DNA of 64,000 nt from Onchidella celtica (Eukaryota; Mollusca; Gastropoda; Systellommatophora; Onchidiidae), in NCBI GenBank assembly GCA_963931925.1, contig OZ007569.1:8605457-8669456 (forward strand), in the 5' to 3' direction. Below are positions 12,009 through 21,767 of the stretch, in pieces. Positions within the stretch are counted from its first letter, which is position 1, and each line of letters starts with the position of its first letter. The notes below the pieces were generated by a model. It did no database searches, was not told the DNA's origin, and worked only from the letters and a program-made list of their open reading frames with translations. A program made the translations under genes and the position numbers.

Positions 12009-12487
12009 CCAGTAGATTTCTCTCAGGCACAAATACCTTTTACCCGGCAATAAATCCAGTAGATTTCTCTCAGGCACAAATACCTTTTACCCGGCAATAA
12101 ATCCAGTAGATTTCTCTCAGGCACAAATACCTTTTACCCGGCAATAAATCCAGTAGATTTCTCTCAGGCACAAATACCTTTTACCCGGCAATAAATCCAG
12201 TAGATTTCTCTCAGGCACAAATACCTTTTACCCGGCAATAAATCCAGTAGATTTCTCTCAGGCACAAATACCTTTTACCCGGCAATAAATCCAGTAGATT
12301 TCTCTCAGGCACAAATACCTTTTACCCGGCAATAAATCCAGTAGATTTCTCTCAGGCACAAATACCTTTTACCCGGCAATAAATCCAGTAGATTTCTCTC
12401 AGGCACAAATACCTTTTACCCGGCAATAAATCCAGTAGATTTCTCTCAGGCACAAATACCTTTTACCCGGCAATAAATCCAGTAGAA
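12009..12487. repeat. Minisatellite, 47 bp x 10
   Basis: Ten complete 47-bp units begin at 12009, 12056, 12103 and so on to 12432, with a partial eleventh at 12479. Each unit starts CCAGTAGATTTCTCTCAGG and contains CCTTTTACCCGGCAATAAAT. I see no difference between units. The period is not a multiple of three, so a coding repeat is unlikely. Confidence 0.98.
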
Positions 12488-14176
12488 ACCTCCGTTTTGC
12501 TGCATAAAGCTGGCCGGTTAAATCTCTTTGGTATTTTCCCGCGTCCCCAAAATTCCAGCTATAAACTGAACTTTTGCCCACATTTCCTGCCAGCTTTAAA
12601 GACGTCTAGACATGGTTAAAGCCAGCCGTCATTTAGTGAAAGTTTTATGAAATTTGAAAATCGCTTGGTGACTTCAATATCAACGTCGGCTAGGATATTT
12701 TTTCATCACTTTGACATGTCACAAAATACGCCGGAGACGATCAAGTATTGATTTTCTCCCCACCTCTCAACACTCAGTCAATGTAATCGTGGTCTCTGAG
12801 ATTTGTCTATTTCTCGGCTCCCGGGATGTTTCCGTGTCTGGAACAAAGTATGTATGTGTGGCTGAGTTTGTGTGTGTGTGTGTGTGGGGGGGGGGGAAAG
12901 AAGTTCCCTAAAAAGCGTTTCTAGCAGAAATGATCGTAAGTATTTATCAATAGACTTGCACTAAAGCCTGGTTTGAAAAGGATAAAAGACGTCGCTCAAT
13001 AAAACAGACCTCATATTGTACCAAGTCGATGTGACCCTGAAATTATAATCAATGACTTCATTAGAATACGTACAGAGTGTCTTTGATCTGTGATTGGCGG
13101 TTGAATATCATCTTTAGTATTCCCAGCTGATCATAATCATTATCTGGCTAACTTCACCGTCAAAACAAAACAAAACAAACAAAACTGAAAAAAAAAACTG
13201 ATGAGATAAATCAGTGATAATTAAAGCCATCATTTTCTATCTCCATCTTCATTAACATCATCAGTTAATGTCAATGTATTCGCTGCAAGCACAGATAATA
13301 ATTACAGAGTATTCTGGCAGACAAACCTAACATTTCCTGCCCATGCACTTTCCATAAAAATATAATTTCTTTCATCTGAAGTACCGACTCTTGCATCATC
13401 CTGCTGCCCTCACCCTCTCCGACAAAGCGTCCAAACTCGAAACACGGCCAAAAAAAAAAAGTACAGTAAAGTAAGCTTTGGTAATGTAATCAGGGCTAAA
13501 CAAAAACCCGCAAATTACGAAGACTTGCAATGGATAAAGAAATATTTACGCAGATTCCTTCGCACGCAGTGTTCCTAGTAACGCACCGCGACATCGTTTT
13601 GCAATGAGGTTCCTGCGTGCAAAAGTTCGATTATTGTGGACTGGCAACACCGCTACGCGTCTGTCTAGAGGAAACAGGTGGTTTGGTCAGCTCCCTGCAC
13701 TTCTCAGCTGTCTGCGGTAATCAGTTTCCTTCGCCCAGGAAATTGAATAATGGAGCTAAGTGTAGAACCGCCGGATAACGACTTATATCCCTCAATCACG
13801 CTCCATCGACGTTTTCAACTACCCCCTCTGTCTCTCGCCGTCGGAGCTCAAGCACAAGCGTAAATACACCACATACACACACAAATAATACTCCCGTATT
13901 CACACGTTTTCGCAATACAGATACAAGAGGTTGACAACGACGCCGAAAATAGACAAACTTGGAGAGTTCCTGTTTCTGCCCTCTTTCGGTATAAAATTAA
14001 TCTCTGGCTTCGCCGCTGAGCTCACGATACCCTTCCACGGACTTGGAAGGTCGTATTTGCAAAAAAGTAACAAATCATTCTGAACAGAACAAGAAAATCC
14101 GGACAGCCAAAATTTACGGAGTAGGTAAAAACTGTTCACTGTCCTTGGTTATTTCCCATGCACCAAATCGTCCTGT
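12488..14176. other. No gene seen; (GT)n(G)n tract
   Basis: A short GT repeat runs into a G run at about 12868-12897. No coding pattern was found in the rest. Confidence 0.5.
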
Positions 14177-14411
14177 CTTAGAATGACAAGATTCTAACTC
14201 CCTTCCGTCAACTTTTGAGAAATCGAGGACTGAAGTTACATGTGACCATAGCTTTTAGAGTAAAGAACTTTCTTCTTTTTAGTAATACTTACCAATTACT
14301 TACCGAATCCGCTTGATACTTTGACACACAATGGAGAAGGCCTGTAGAAGTAGTGTGTAGTGGGTAACTCAGTTCAGCCAAAAAGTGGAGACAGAACCGT
14401 GTCATTCTAAG
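14177..14411 (+). mobile_element. MITE family C, copy 1 (235 bp)
   Basis: It begins CTTAGAATGACAAGATTCTA and ends with an inverted version GTGTCATTCTAAG. A second, reverse-oriented copy at 52318-52531 shares the termini and interior blocks such as CACACAATGGAGAAGGCC. No clear target duplication was resolved, so the superfamily is open. Confidence 0.75.
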
Positions 14412-16115
14412 GGGTCGATATACATATGGTCAGTCATGCCACACAATGTCTCTCTTATGTGTTCAGGGATTTTTGTTTAGAAAATGTGAGTGTGCATGAG
14501 AAAATCCACAAAAAAGTCGGCAACATGACATTTTGAGTTCTGTACATATAATAAAAGACAAGACATTTCTGATAAATTGAAGTCCGGGAAGGTGTGTGTG
14601 ATTGGGGCGGGGGGGGGGGAGCGAAAAATTAAGCATACTTACTATATAGATTATCCCTTTGGGTCATTTTTTTTGTATTGTTCTAGATAATTGGGAACTA
14701 CACAGGCCAGCATAAGAAAGCGCTGACAGAACAGGAGAATGGTGGATCTTTGTGTCACATGACCGTCTATCATCTCCTTGACACACCCATTGATCTTGAA
14801 GTAAAAAAATCGATGCTCACTAGAAACCACATGCAAAATTGCTCAATCAAACATAATAATTATTCTAAAACGGCTATCTGCGTCAATAACACACTCAAAC
14901 AGACCAGAACAGATTGTGCTCGCGCGTGTGTGTGGAGGGGGCTGCGATGAGCGAGCTTACTCCCCCTGGTAGAAGAAAAATGGATTAAGGGGGGGGGGGG
15001 GGGGAATTTCTTTTTAAAATGTTGAAAAGAGATTCAAGGCGACCCTTTGGCATAAATGTCAATATTTTTCAGAAGATGCATCAGGGACAAAATATAAGAT
15101 AAATGAATGTATTTAGTAATAATTACAAAAGAATTCTGTTACAAGTACGCAGCTCCCCAAAGCTGTTGTTGTTTTTTCTTTATGCGCTAAGGGTACGTAC
15201 ATTAAAGCCTTCCTGACTCCAGAGCTAGAGAGCTCCTCCCGAAATACCCCTAACAACAACCTAACTTAATTACTCTTTCAAATGTTCTCTTTTTTTTTTT
15301 TCCTCCTGTTTTTTGGTTGAAAGGGTAGGGGGGGGGGGCAGGGTTAGGGATTCGATAAGATTTAGTATTGAGGACAAGGACGGAATTAGGGATAGGTAGG
15401 TAGACGTACGCGCAACTAGCGCAAAACGCTTGATGTACGTACTTACCTATAACAACAGCCATTACAAAAACACTTTCATGAGCATTTTGAAAGAGAGGCC
15501 TACATTTTCCATCCGACCTGAATCTTTTCCCAGTTTAACAAGGGCCTGCGGCTTACGGATACTAGAAACTGTGAGATTTTAATTGAAAGCAAATAGAAAA
15601 GATTTCTCCTGGTGAGATAACTTTCTGTCTCCCCAACCAACCAGCTGCCATTCCAGTTAAAACATGCGTTTGTTGTTCTTTGCTTAACAAGGGCTTGAGT
15701 TTGGACAAAGCACGTCCACAATGATAACTTGTCACTTTGTACTAGGAAAAAGCAAGAGGACAGAGTGACAGACAACAGAACCAGAACCGCCCACCAAGTA
15801 CCCGCTGATCTCACTAGGCTAAAAAAGTCAAAGGACAGAAAACCAAGGGCATTAATCATAATTATCGCATTAATCCTTTTCATTTGCAATCTGATATAAA
15901 ATCAGAAAAAAAATGTTATCTTCCTATGTCTGGACATTTCAGCAAATCCTTCTGCCTGTTATATGCGTATGACGTCGACAGGCCAAGATTGTTAATAGCT
16001 AGGAATGGGCATGAAAAAGGAAAGAAGGGGAGATAATTGTGGTGCTCGACGCCTGGTGTTACCTCCCATGGTAACATGGTCTGATTTCTATTTTATTGAC
16101 AAGATGCTGGCCATT
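14412..16115. other. No gene seen; G runs
   Basis: G runs occur at about 14608, 14990-15003 and 15329-15338. A 129-codon minus frame at 15500-15889 has no recognisable domain. Confidence 0.5.
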
Positions 16116-16161
16116 CTCTCTCTCTCTCTCTCTCTCTCTTCTTCTTCTTCTTCTTCTTCTT
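16116..16161. repeat. (TC)n(TTC)n microsatellite
   Basis: A CT dinucleotide run passes directly into a TTC trinucleotide run. Confidence 0.92.
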
Positions 16162-16370
16162 CCCATGTAGTTGACTCGTCTATTTAATCTGACGATTCCT
16201 CAACTGCACTATGTGCGACTCGACGCCCCTGCTCTGAGGCTAAAACAGGCTAAAACAGCATATATTAAGACCATTTAAAATATATCGTTGTGTAATTTCT
16301 TTGTATATGTATATCTCTGGTTAAAAATATCTCCTGGTACCTAGATTGTGCACAGAAATAGACTCACACT

Positions 16371-16727
16371 TTAAATACAATGGTAGCTGCAACGGATAAT
16401 TATGTTCTTCAATTCATTGCCAAAAGCCGTTGCAGACGATATTTTTTGGACTTCTGCTGGGAGGTTGTTCCACATCCTGATGACACTAGGGTAAAAAGAG
16501 TAAAGATGGCTGTTAATCCGTGAGTTGGGGATGTTATATTTTATGTTATTCTTTCTGTTGCCTCTGGTGTTAATGGTGAGGTGGTTCAGTGGGATATCCG
16601 TATTTCCTTCCCTGCCCTTATAAAATAGTTTTACTTTGTTTTTTGCTCTTCTTTCTTCTAGTGGTGTCCACTCGAGGTCTCTCATCATTGTATTGACACT
16701 ACTGCTTCTAGCATAATCATTTGTCAC
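16371..16727 (-). pseudogene. LINE reverse transcriptase ORF, last fragment
   Basis: A 118-codon frame reading TNDYARSSSV...LEWTPLEERR...NNLPAEVQ, the usual C-terminal end of CR1/Jockey-type ORF2. It follows the 16717-16962 fragment after a frame shift at the tandem CGCT near 16727-16737, and ends at the natural stop of the ORF. Confidence 0.85.
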
Positions 16728-16962
16728 AAAGCGAGCGAGCAGCTCTCCTCTGGACCCTTTCCAGTTGTTCTATGTTTATTCGACAGTGGGGGTCCCAGAC
16801 ACTGCTGCCATACTCTAGGGAGGGCCTCACGAAGGTGTTATAGCATTTTTCTTTTACTTTCCTATCACAGTTAGAGATGTTCCTTTTCAGAAATGCTAGC
16901 ATACTGTTTGCTTTGTTACATGTGCTATTAATATGTTGGTTCCATGTAAGTTTTCTGTCCAA
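16717..16962 (-). pseudogene. LINE reverse transcriptase ORF, middle fragment
   Basis: An 81-codon stretch containing DRKLTWNQHI...LEYGSSVWDP...LERVQRRAAR, the conserved post-thumb region of CR1-like ORF2. In the same frame the YLGITLD motif lies just upstream (about 16963-16990). It is out of frame with the main ORF at its 5' side and with the last fragment at its 3' side. Confidence 0.88.
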
Positions 16963-16984
16963 TGTAATTCCTAAATATTTAGCC

Positions 16985-19405
16985 TCATCTGTTTAGTGTT
17001 TCACTCAATTTCTCGCCATGTATAAAGTAGTCCGAGGTGATGTTGCGATGTTTATTTGAAATTCTCAGGACTTGGCATTTATTGGGGTGGAATTCCATAC
17101 GCCAGTCCCTCTCCCATTCTTGTCGACTGTCCAAATCTTTCTGTAAAATTTCCGTATCTTCTTTTGAATTTATTGATCTATAGAGGAGGCTATCATCGGC
17201 GAACAGTCGTAATTTAGTGCCTGGAGAGATCTTACTCGGCATATCGTTAATGTAAACTAAAAATAGCAAGGGGCCCATTACAGTACCCTGAGGTACTCCC
17301 GAGAGAACAGGTGCAGGATTGGATGACTTTCCGTCAACGACTACTATTTGTGTTCTGTTTTCTAAAAAAGACTTAATCCACTTCAAAGTACTGTTTCTAA
17401 CTCCATAATGGTTTAGTTTAGTCAAAAGGCTAGCATGGTGCACTTTATCGAAGGCCTTACTGAAATCTAGTAAAATGGTGTCCGTCTGCCTGGTATTATT
17501 CAAGTTATTAACAAAATCATTGCAAGTTGTGATCAGCTGGGACTCACACGACCTGTATTTTCTAAAACCATGCTGTACATGTGTTAAAACCGAGTGTCTC
17601 TCGAGATGCTTCATGATGCTGGTGTGCAAAATATGCTCTAAAAGCTTACAAGATATTGATGTCAGGGAGACTGGTCTATAATTTTCAGGACTAGCCTTAT
17701 TTCCTTTCTTAAAAATGGGTACAACATTTGCTTTTTTCCAGTCTTCCGGTATTTTTCCTTGTTCGATTGAAGCTCTAAACAACAAAGTGTAAACGGGGCC
17801 AATTTCCTTGGCACAAAGTTTCAGTAATTTGGCGGTAATTCCATCAGGCCCTGTACCTTTATTTTCATTAAGGTTTTCCAAAAGTTTCAGTACTCCATTT
17901 TCTGTAACAAATATTTCATCCATATCCGGCAGTTTGGCACCACTCAGCTCTCCCGGGTAGACACCCCCTGGGTCAGAAAAGACCTTACAAAATTGAGTAT
18001 TTAAAATATTGGCTCTTTTTTGGGCATCTTGCTGTGGGTGTCCTCTCTCATCGTTCAGTGCTGCTACTCCAAAGTTTTCTTTGTTTTTACTTTTCACATA
18101 TCTCCATAGTTTTTTGCTGTTATCACTTGTATCACTTATCATGTCATGGACATAATTATTATGAGCTTTCCGGCATTCTTTCTGGGTCAATCTTTTGATT
18201 TCTAGATATTTTTTTTTTACTCGTTCGGAGTTGCACTGTTTCATTTTTTTGAACCATTTATATTTTTTCCGGACTAATCGTTTCGTTAAAGTATTTATCC
18301 AGGGTTGATGAATTTTCGTGGATGACATTTTTGTTGTAACATTTTCCATGATCGCATTCAGGTTTAACTTGATACAGTCCCAAAGTTTGTTTACGTCCGT
18401 TTTTGAAGAGTGGTAGTCCATGAAAAAACTGCCAAAAGTTGCTGCCTCTCTTTTCAGTATATTTTCGTCTGTCTGATTCCATAGGTAAATCTGTCGCCTA
18501 ATAGGTCTTTTTATAAAGGGTTTCAGTTCTGAATCGATTTGAACTATGTCATGGTCCCCTAGGCCAGGGAGAATTTTGAGCTCTCTTGTAAGGTTAGGGA
18601 AATTAGTAAAGAATAGGTCTAACAGTGCATCTCCTCGAGTGGTTTCTTTTACTGCTTGCTCTAGGCCCATGTCCGCAATGCTATCTAAAAATAAGTCATT
18701 TATTTCTCTTAAATTTTGGCAATTCTTCACGTTTCCTTCTTCCCAGTTTATGTCAGGCAAATTGAAGTCTCCTCCTATCCAGATGGTAGCCTTTTTGTTC
18801 TTTTGGTAGGCACTGAGAAGTTCATCACAGATGTTCTTACTAGTTTCCAGGTCACTACTAGGGGGTCGATAGACTGCACCCACGACGAGAGGAGGTTTAC
18901 CCTTCACGCTAATCTTACAGAAGACAGTTTCTCCTGCTTCCCTACTGGGTATTTTTTCACTGACTAAATTTTTCTTCACTGCTATCAAGACCCCACCTCC
19001 CCTTCTCTTCTTCCTATCATTTCTGTAGATTTCGTAATCATCGCTGATTGAAATTTCACTGGTTTTTATATTTTCATTTAGCCATGTTTCTGTTCCGATG
19101 ATTACATCAGATTTAGTTTCATTCAAGAATGAGCTCAGTTCTTCTTTCTTGTTCCAAATGCTCTGAAAATTTATAACCTGGGTTCTAAACATAGTTTTCT
19201 CTTTGGCTTGCTCTTTTTTCTTGGATTTGGGGTGTGGAGTTGACGAACATTTTGGTTCAAAAATTGGTATTTCAGTGTTACTTTTATTCATATTCATATC
19301 CAAATGTTGTAAGATATCAAAACTATTGTGGGATCTTGATCTACTTCTATCTAGATCTAAGTTTAATTGAAAATCAGTGAACAAGCTGGAACTAAAATTT
19401 GGCAT
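16985..19405 (-). CDS. LINE ORF2: APE endonuclease plus reverse transcriptase (806 codons)
   Basis: The longest open frame in the window. Residues about 76-290 form an APE-like endonuclease (exonuclease-endonuclease-phosphatase fold): GTETW with the catalytic Glu at 106, GAVYRPP, GGDFNLPDINW at 211-221, LLDLFFTN, and the C-terminal GDHDIV with Asp/His at 284-285. Residues about 554-800 form the reverse transcriptase: VVPIFKKG, NYRPVSL, LLDFSKAFD at 645-653, GVPQG at 703-707 and FADD at 735-738. The endonuclease would nick target DNA and the reverse transcriptase would copy LINE RNA there. The Met at 19405 is not the natural start, because the frame is open further upstream and includes the last Cys pair of the PHD finger (19409-19423). 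The frame ends early at a stop caused by a shift near 16990. Confidence 0.95.
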   Translation of the reverse strand: MPNFSSSLFTDFQLNLDLDRSRSRSHNSFDILQHLDMNMNKSNTEIPIFEPKCSSTPHPKSKKKEQAKEKTMFRTQVINFQSIWNKKEELSSFLNETKSDVIIGTETWLNENIKTSEISISDDYEIYRNDRKKRRGGGVLIAVKKNLVSEKIPSREAGETVFCKISVKGKPPLVVGAVYRPPSSDLETSKNICDELLSAYQKNKKATIWIGGDFNLPDINWEEGNVKNCQNLREINDLFLDSIADMGLEQAVKETTRGDALLDLFFTNFPNLTRELKILPGLGDHDIVQIDSELKPFIKRPIRRQIYLWNQTDENILKREAATFGSFFMDYHSSKTDVNKLWDCIKLNLNAIMENVTTKMSSTKIHQPWINTLTKRLVRKKYKWFKKMKQCNSERVKKKYLEIKRLTQKECRKAHNNYVHDMISDTSDNSKKLWRYVKSKNKENFGVAALNDERGHPQQDAQKRANILNTQFCKVFSDPGGVYPGELSGAKLPDMDEIFVTENGVLKLLENLNENKGTGPDGITAKLLKLCAKEIGPVYTLLFRASIEQGKIPEDWKKANVVPIFKKGNKASPENYRPVSLTSISCKLLEHILHTSIMKHLERHSVLTHVQHGFRKYRSCESQLITTCNDFVNNLNNTRQTDTILLDFSKAFDKVHHASLLTKLNHYGVRNSTLKWIKSFLENRTQIVVVDGKSSNPAPVLSGVPQGTVMGPLLFLVYINDMPSKISPGTKLRLFADDSLLYRSINSKEDTEILQKDLDSRQEWERDWRMEFHPNKCQVLRISNKHRNITSDYFIHGEKLSETLNR

Positions 19406-19965
19406 GCCACACTGGACACATTCCCATGCGGCACTGCTGTTGCCTGTGCTTCATACATTACTGAGTTTATTCCCATACAGTCGATGTGGTACCAGCAGTC
19501 ACAACTATCACATGCAATGGCCCTCGTTTTCCAGGTACATTTTTTAAGGCAAACGGGGCAAGGGGGGAATCTGGTCTGGGGTCCAGGGTTGAGCTCTACG
19601 TCACCCGACAATGACAGTAGTAAAAACATTACTAAAGAGATATTCATTTTATTTGAAGGACTAGTTAACTTAAATTTCGAACTGGTTCTAGATCTATTTC
19701 TCCTTTTCTGTCCGAGGACAGACCATGTGTTTATTAATGAGGCCATGAATTTAGGCGAGTTGACAACACTAAATTTCCAGTTGTTATAATTAGCCTCATG
19801 TTTAGATCTAGATCTAATATTCCATCTACATCCAAGTGAATACAATTCTGATCTATATACTAAAACAATGAATAATCCTATCAACATTAGGAGGAGAAAT
19901 CTCACTGTCTCCCTCTCGATAATGACACAGGATGTGGACTTCCCATCGGCACAAGCAGTCGCCAT
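19363..19965 (-). CDS. LINE N-terminal segment with 2A-like motif and PHD finger (200 codons)
   Basis: Residues 22-37 are strongly hydrophobic (possible membrane segment). Residues 107-120 form a second hydrophobic run that leads directly into GDVELNPGP (121-129), a full match to the 2A ribosome-skipping consensus D-V/I-E-x-N-P-G-P. A zinc-finger pattern follows: Cys136/139, Cys152/155, His160/Cys163. The final Cys-x2-Cys of the PHD finger is found only in the downstream ORF2 frame, so a frame break lies near 19425-19445 and the last 26 or so codons of this frame are out of register. In the parent element this was very likely one polyprotein with ORF2, split co-translationally at the 2A site. 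Confidence 0.88.
   Translation of the reverse strand: MATACADGKSTSCVIIERETVRFLLLMLIGLFIVLVYRSELYSLGCRWNIRSRSKHEANYNNWKFSVVNSPKFMASLINTWSVLGQKRRNRSRTSSKFKLTSPSNKMNISLVMFLLLSLSGDVELNPGPQTRFPPCPVCLKKCTWKTRAIACDSCDCWYHIDCMGINSVMYEAQATAVPHGNVSSVACQILVPACSLIFN
19579..19605 (-). other. 2A-like ribosome-skipping motif (GDVELNPGP)
   Basis: Codons for GDVELNPGP on the minus strand. The canonical requirement D(V/I)ExNPG followed by P is satisfied. 2A-like sequences are known from viruses and from APE-type non-LTR retrotransposons of invertebrates. Here it would release the hydrophobic N-terminal product from the PHD-endonuclease-reverse transcriptase product. Activity is inferred from the motif. Confidence 0.88.
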
Positions 19966-20164
19966 TTTGGAAATTTTTCAATCCACCCTTACCTTCCAGC
20001 TATAATCACAAATCTGGTACTAAGAGATTAAAAATTTAATCAAATCACTTTCACTTTCACTTCCAGTTCATATAAAATACAGTGAAAACACTGTTGGTAT
20101 GATATAAGTATTAAAAGTTTGGTAAATTCATCAAAAAGGGGGTGTAAATAAGGAGCTCTCAGAA

Positions 20165-20269
<105 letters not shown>

Positions 20270-20534
20270 TTGAACACCTCCTCCTTTCCATTAAAGAAAA
20301 TATAATAAAACATGAGCCCAAAAAAATTGCTAAATGTTCACGATCGCGATTTCTTCAGTAACACTGGCCATGGTGATAATCTTTGCCATTTCCACCTACA
20401 CCATCTGGCGGTCTGCTAGGTGATTCGGTCAAACGGTGGATACTCTGAAAATATTTCCTCTTAATGTGAGTGGGTTGTGGTGTATGAATTATGAATGTGT
20501 GTATGTGTATGTTTGGCGTGTCACCTTACTGCTC

Positions 20535-20702
20535 TTGTCCACAGCATCCGCTCCGCTACGCTACTTTTACGGACAATGACGTACAACACTCTTTGCTTCT
20601 GTATACTCATCCACAGCAGCCGCTCCTCACCGCTGTAGAGGCAAAGAGAGTTTTTCATACGGCCGCTTTCCGCAAGAATAGCGGAGCGGATGCTGTGGAC
20701 AA
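20535..20702. mobile_element. MITE family D (168 bp), 24-bp perfect terminal inverted repeats
   Basis: TTGTCCACAGCATCCGCTCC at 20535 is repeated in perfect inverted form ending at 20702; the match extends over 24 bp on each side. The interior is GC-richer than the flanks. Only one copy occurs in this window and no target duplication was resolved. Confidence 0.8.
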
Positions 20703-21059
20703 TTGCCGTTAGCTTGTCATATTAGCTTGGGCGGGTTGATTAATGGGAGGGATTTAATTCTTGTGATATATTCTGAGGTTACGTATCTTTCTCAGCAAAG
20801 CCAAGTTTGTGTACCTAATTTCCCAACGATGTTCCTATTGAAACTATCTTACCTCTGTAAACCAAACCGATGGTTAGTGGTCACTCACTCGCTGACATAA
20901 GAAACGGGAACACCAATAGTTACGGCGTGACATCTTAGGAAAATAATCCAAATTTCAGCAGAAGAATCCAGTTTTCGGCAAAAGATGTAGAGAAAAAAAA
21001 ATAATAATAAAGTGTTCACGTCTGGCAGGTATACAGGTTTAAATACGGATTATTAATAC

Positions 21060-21262
21060 TTGAGACACAGGATACGAGACGGTTCAAATTGCCAAACTCC
21101 GTCCGTCGACTTGCGCCCATAATCATCCATGTCAACAATGCTACAATTCGCACCACACTCGTACCATAGAGCTCTGTGAGTAGTACTCACCGTGTTTATA
21201 TGCGCAAGTTGTGGACATGTAGTGAAAGAAGGAATGGTCCGTCTCGCCATTCTGTGTCTCGG
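21060..21262. mobile_element. MITE family B, copy 1 (203 bp)
   Basis: The termini TTGAGACACAGGATACGAGA and an inverted GTCTCGCCATTCTGTGTCTC are related to three other copies (38177, 38699, 45974). Flanks ttaatac and ttaatat form a near-perfect 7-bp target duplication. The interior shares GTCCGTCGAC and a GAGCTCTGTGAGTAGTACTC block with the other copies. Confidence 0.88.
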
Positions 21263-21458
21263 TTAATATCTTCTATATATACTATATATATTTGTGGACT
21301 TGAGATTTGTCGTTGCAAAAGGCTTCTGAACCACTCAACACTCAGACTTCAAATTTTATATGGTGCATCAGAATGGATGTAAGGGTGCACAATTTTTAAT
21401 AGAAGTCTCAAATCGGTGTAGTTTTTTTATTGGAAATTTATTGTTTCGTCATCATTTA

Positions 21459-21767
21459 GATCTATTTCGAGTCATGGTTCGCCATTTTAAGGTCCCCGGC
21501 CCTGCCCGGGATAAATCGGTTTGAATATTAGTTTCAGTTCTGGGTGATTATTATGGACCTGCTTCATCTTGCCTGTTCCTATTTGTTTATTTTATTTTTG
21601 TTTGTTTGTTTTTAATTAAGTCTTACTGCTCTGCCTTTGTGAGTTGACACCCTGCGCATCCCGTACAATAGCATGATTTGCGCACGGGTTAGTGTGTTTG
21701 ATAGTGACCACATCGCAGGAAGTGATAACGAAACCTTAAAATGGCGAACCATGACTCGAAATAGATC
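21459..21767. mobile_element. MITE family G (309 bp), 34-bp perfect terminal inverted repeats
   Basis: GATCTATTTCGAGTCATGGT at 21459 and its exact complement ending at 21767. The arms match without mismatch over 34 bp (21459-21492 and 21734-21767). No coding capacity is seen. Only one copy occurs here. Confidence 0.85.

Larger units (their letters stand above)
16300..19975 (-). mobile_element. CR1-like non-LTR retrotransposon (LINE), near full length
   Basis: A minus-strand coding region of about 3.6 kb carries, in order, a hydrophobic N-terminal segment, a 2A-like motif, a PHD-type zinc finger, an APE-type endonuclease, a reverse transcriptase with FADD active site, and a CR1-style C-terminal region. 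Three frame breaks (near 19430, 16990 and 16725) make this copy inactive as it stands. The outer limits are approximate because no target duplication or clear 3' microsatellite tail was resolved. Clade placement (CR1/L2 group) is inferred from domain order and motifs. Confidence 0.9.

Noticed and set aside
12009..12487. CRISPR-like array
   Set aside because: Direct repeats are contiguous with no spacers, in a eukaryotic context.
17475..17681. Plus-strand frames opposite the LINE (also 18546, 18716, 19367)
   Set aside because: Antisense shadows of the LINE ORFs.
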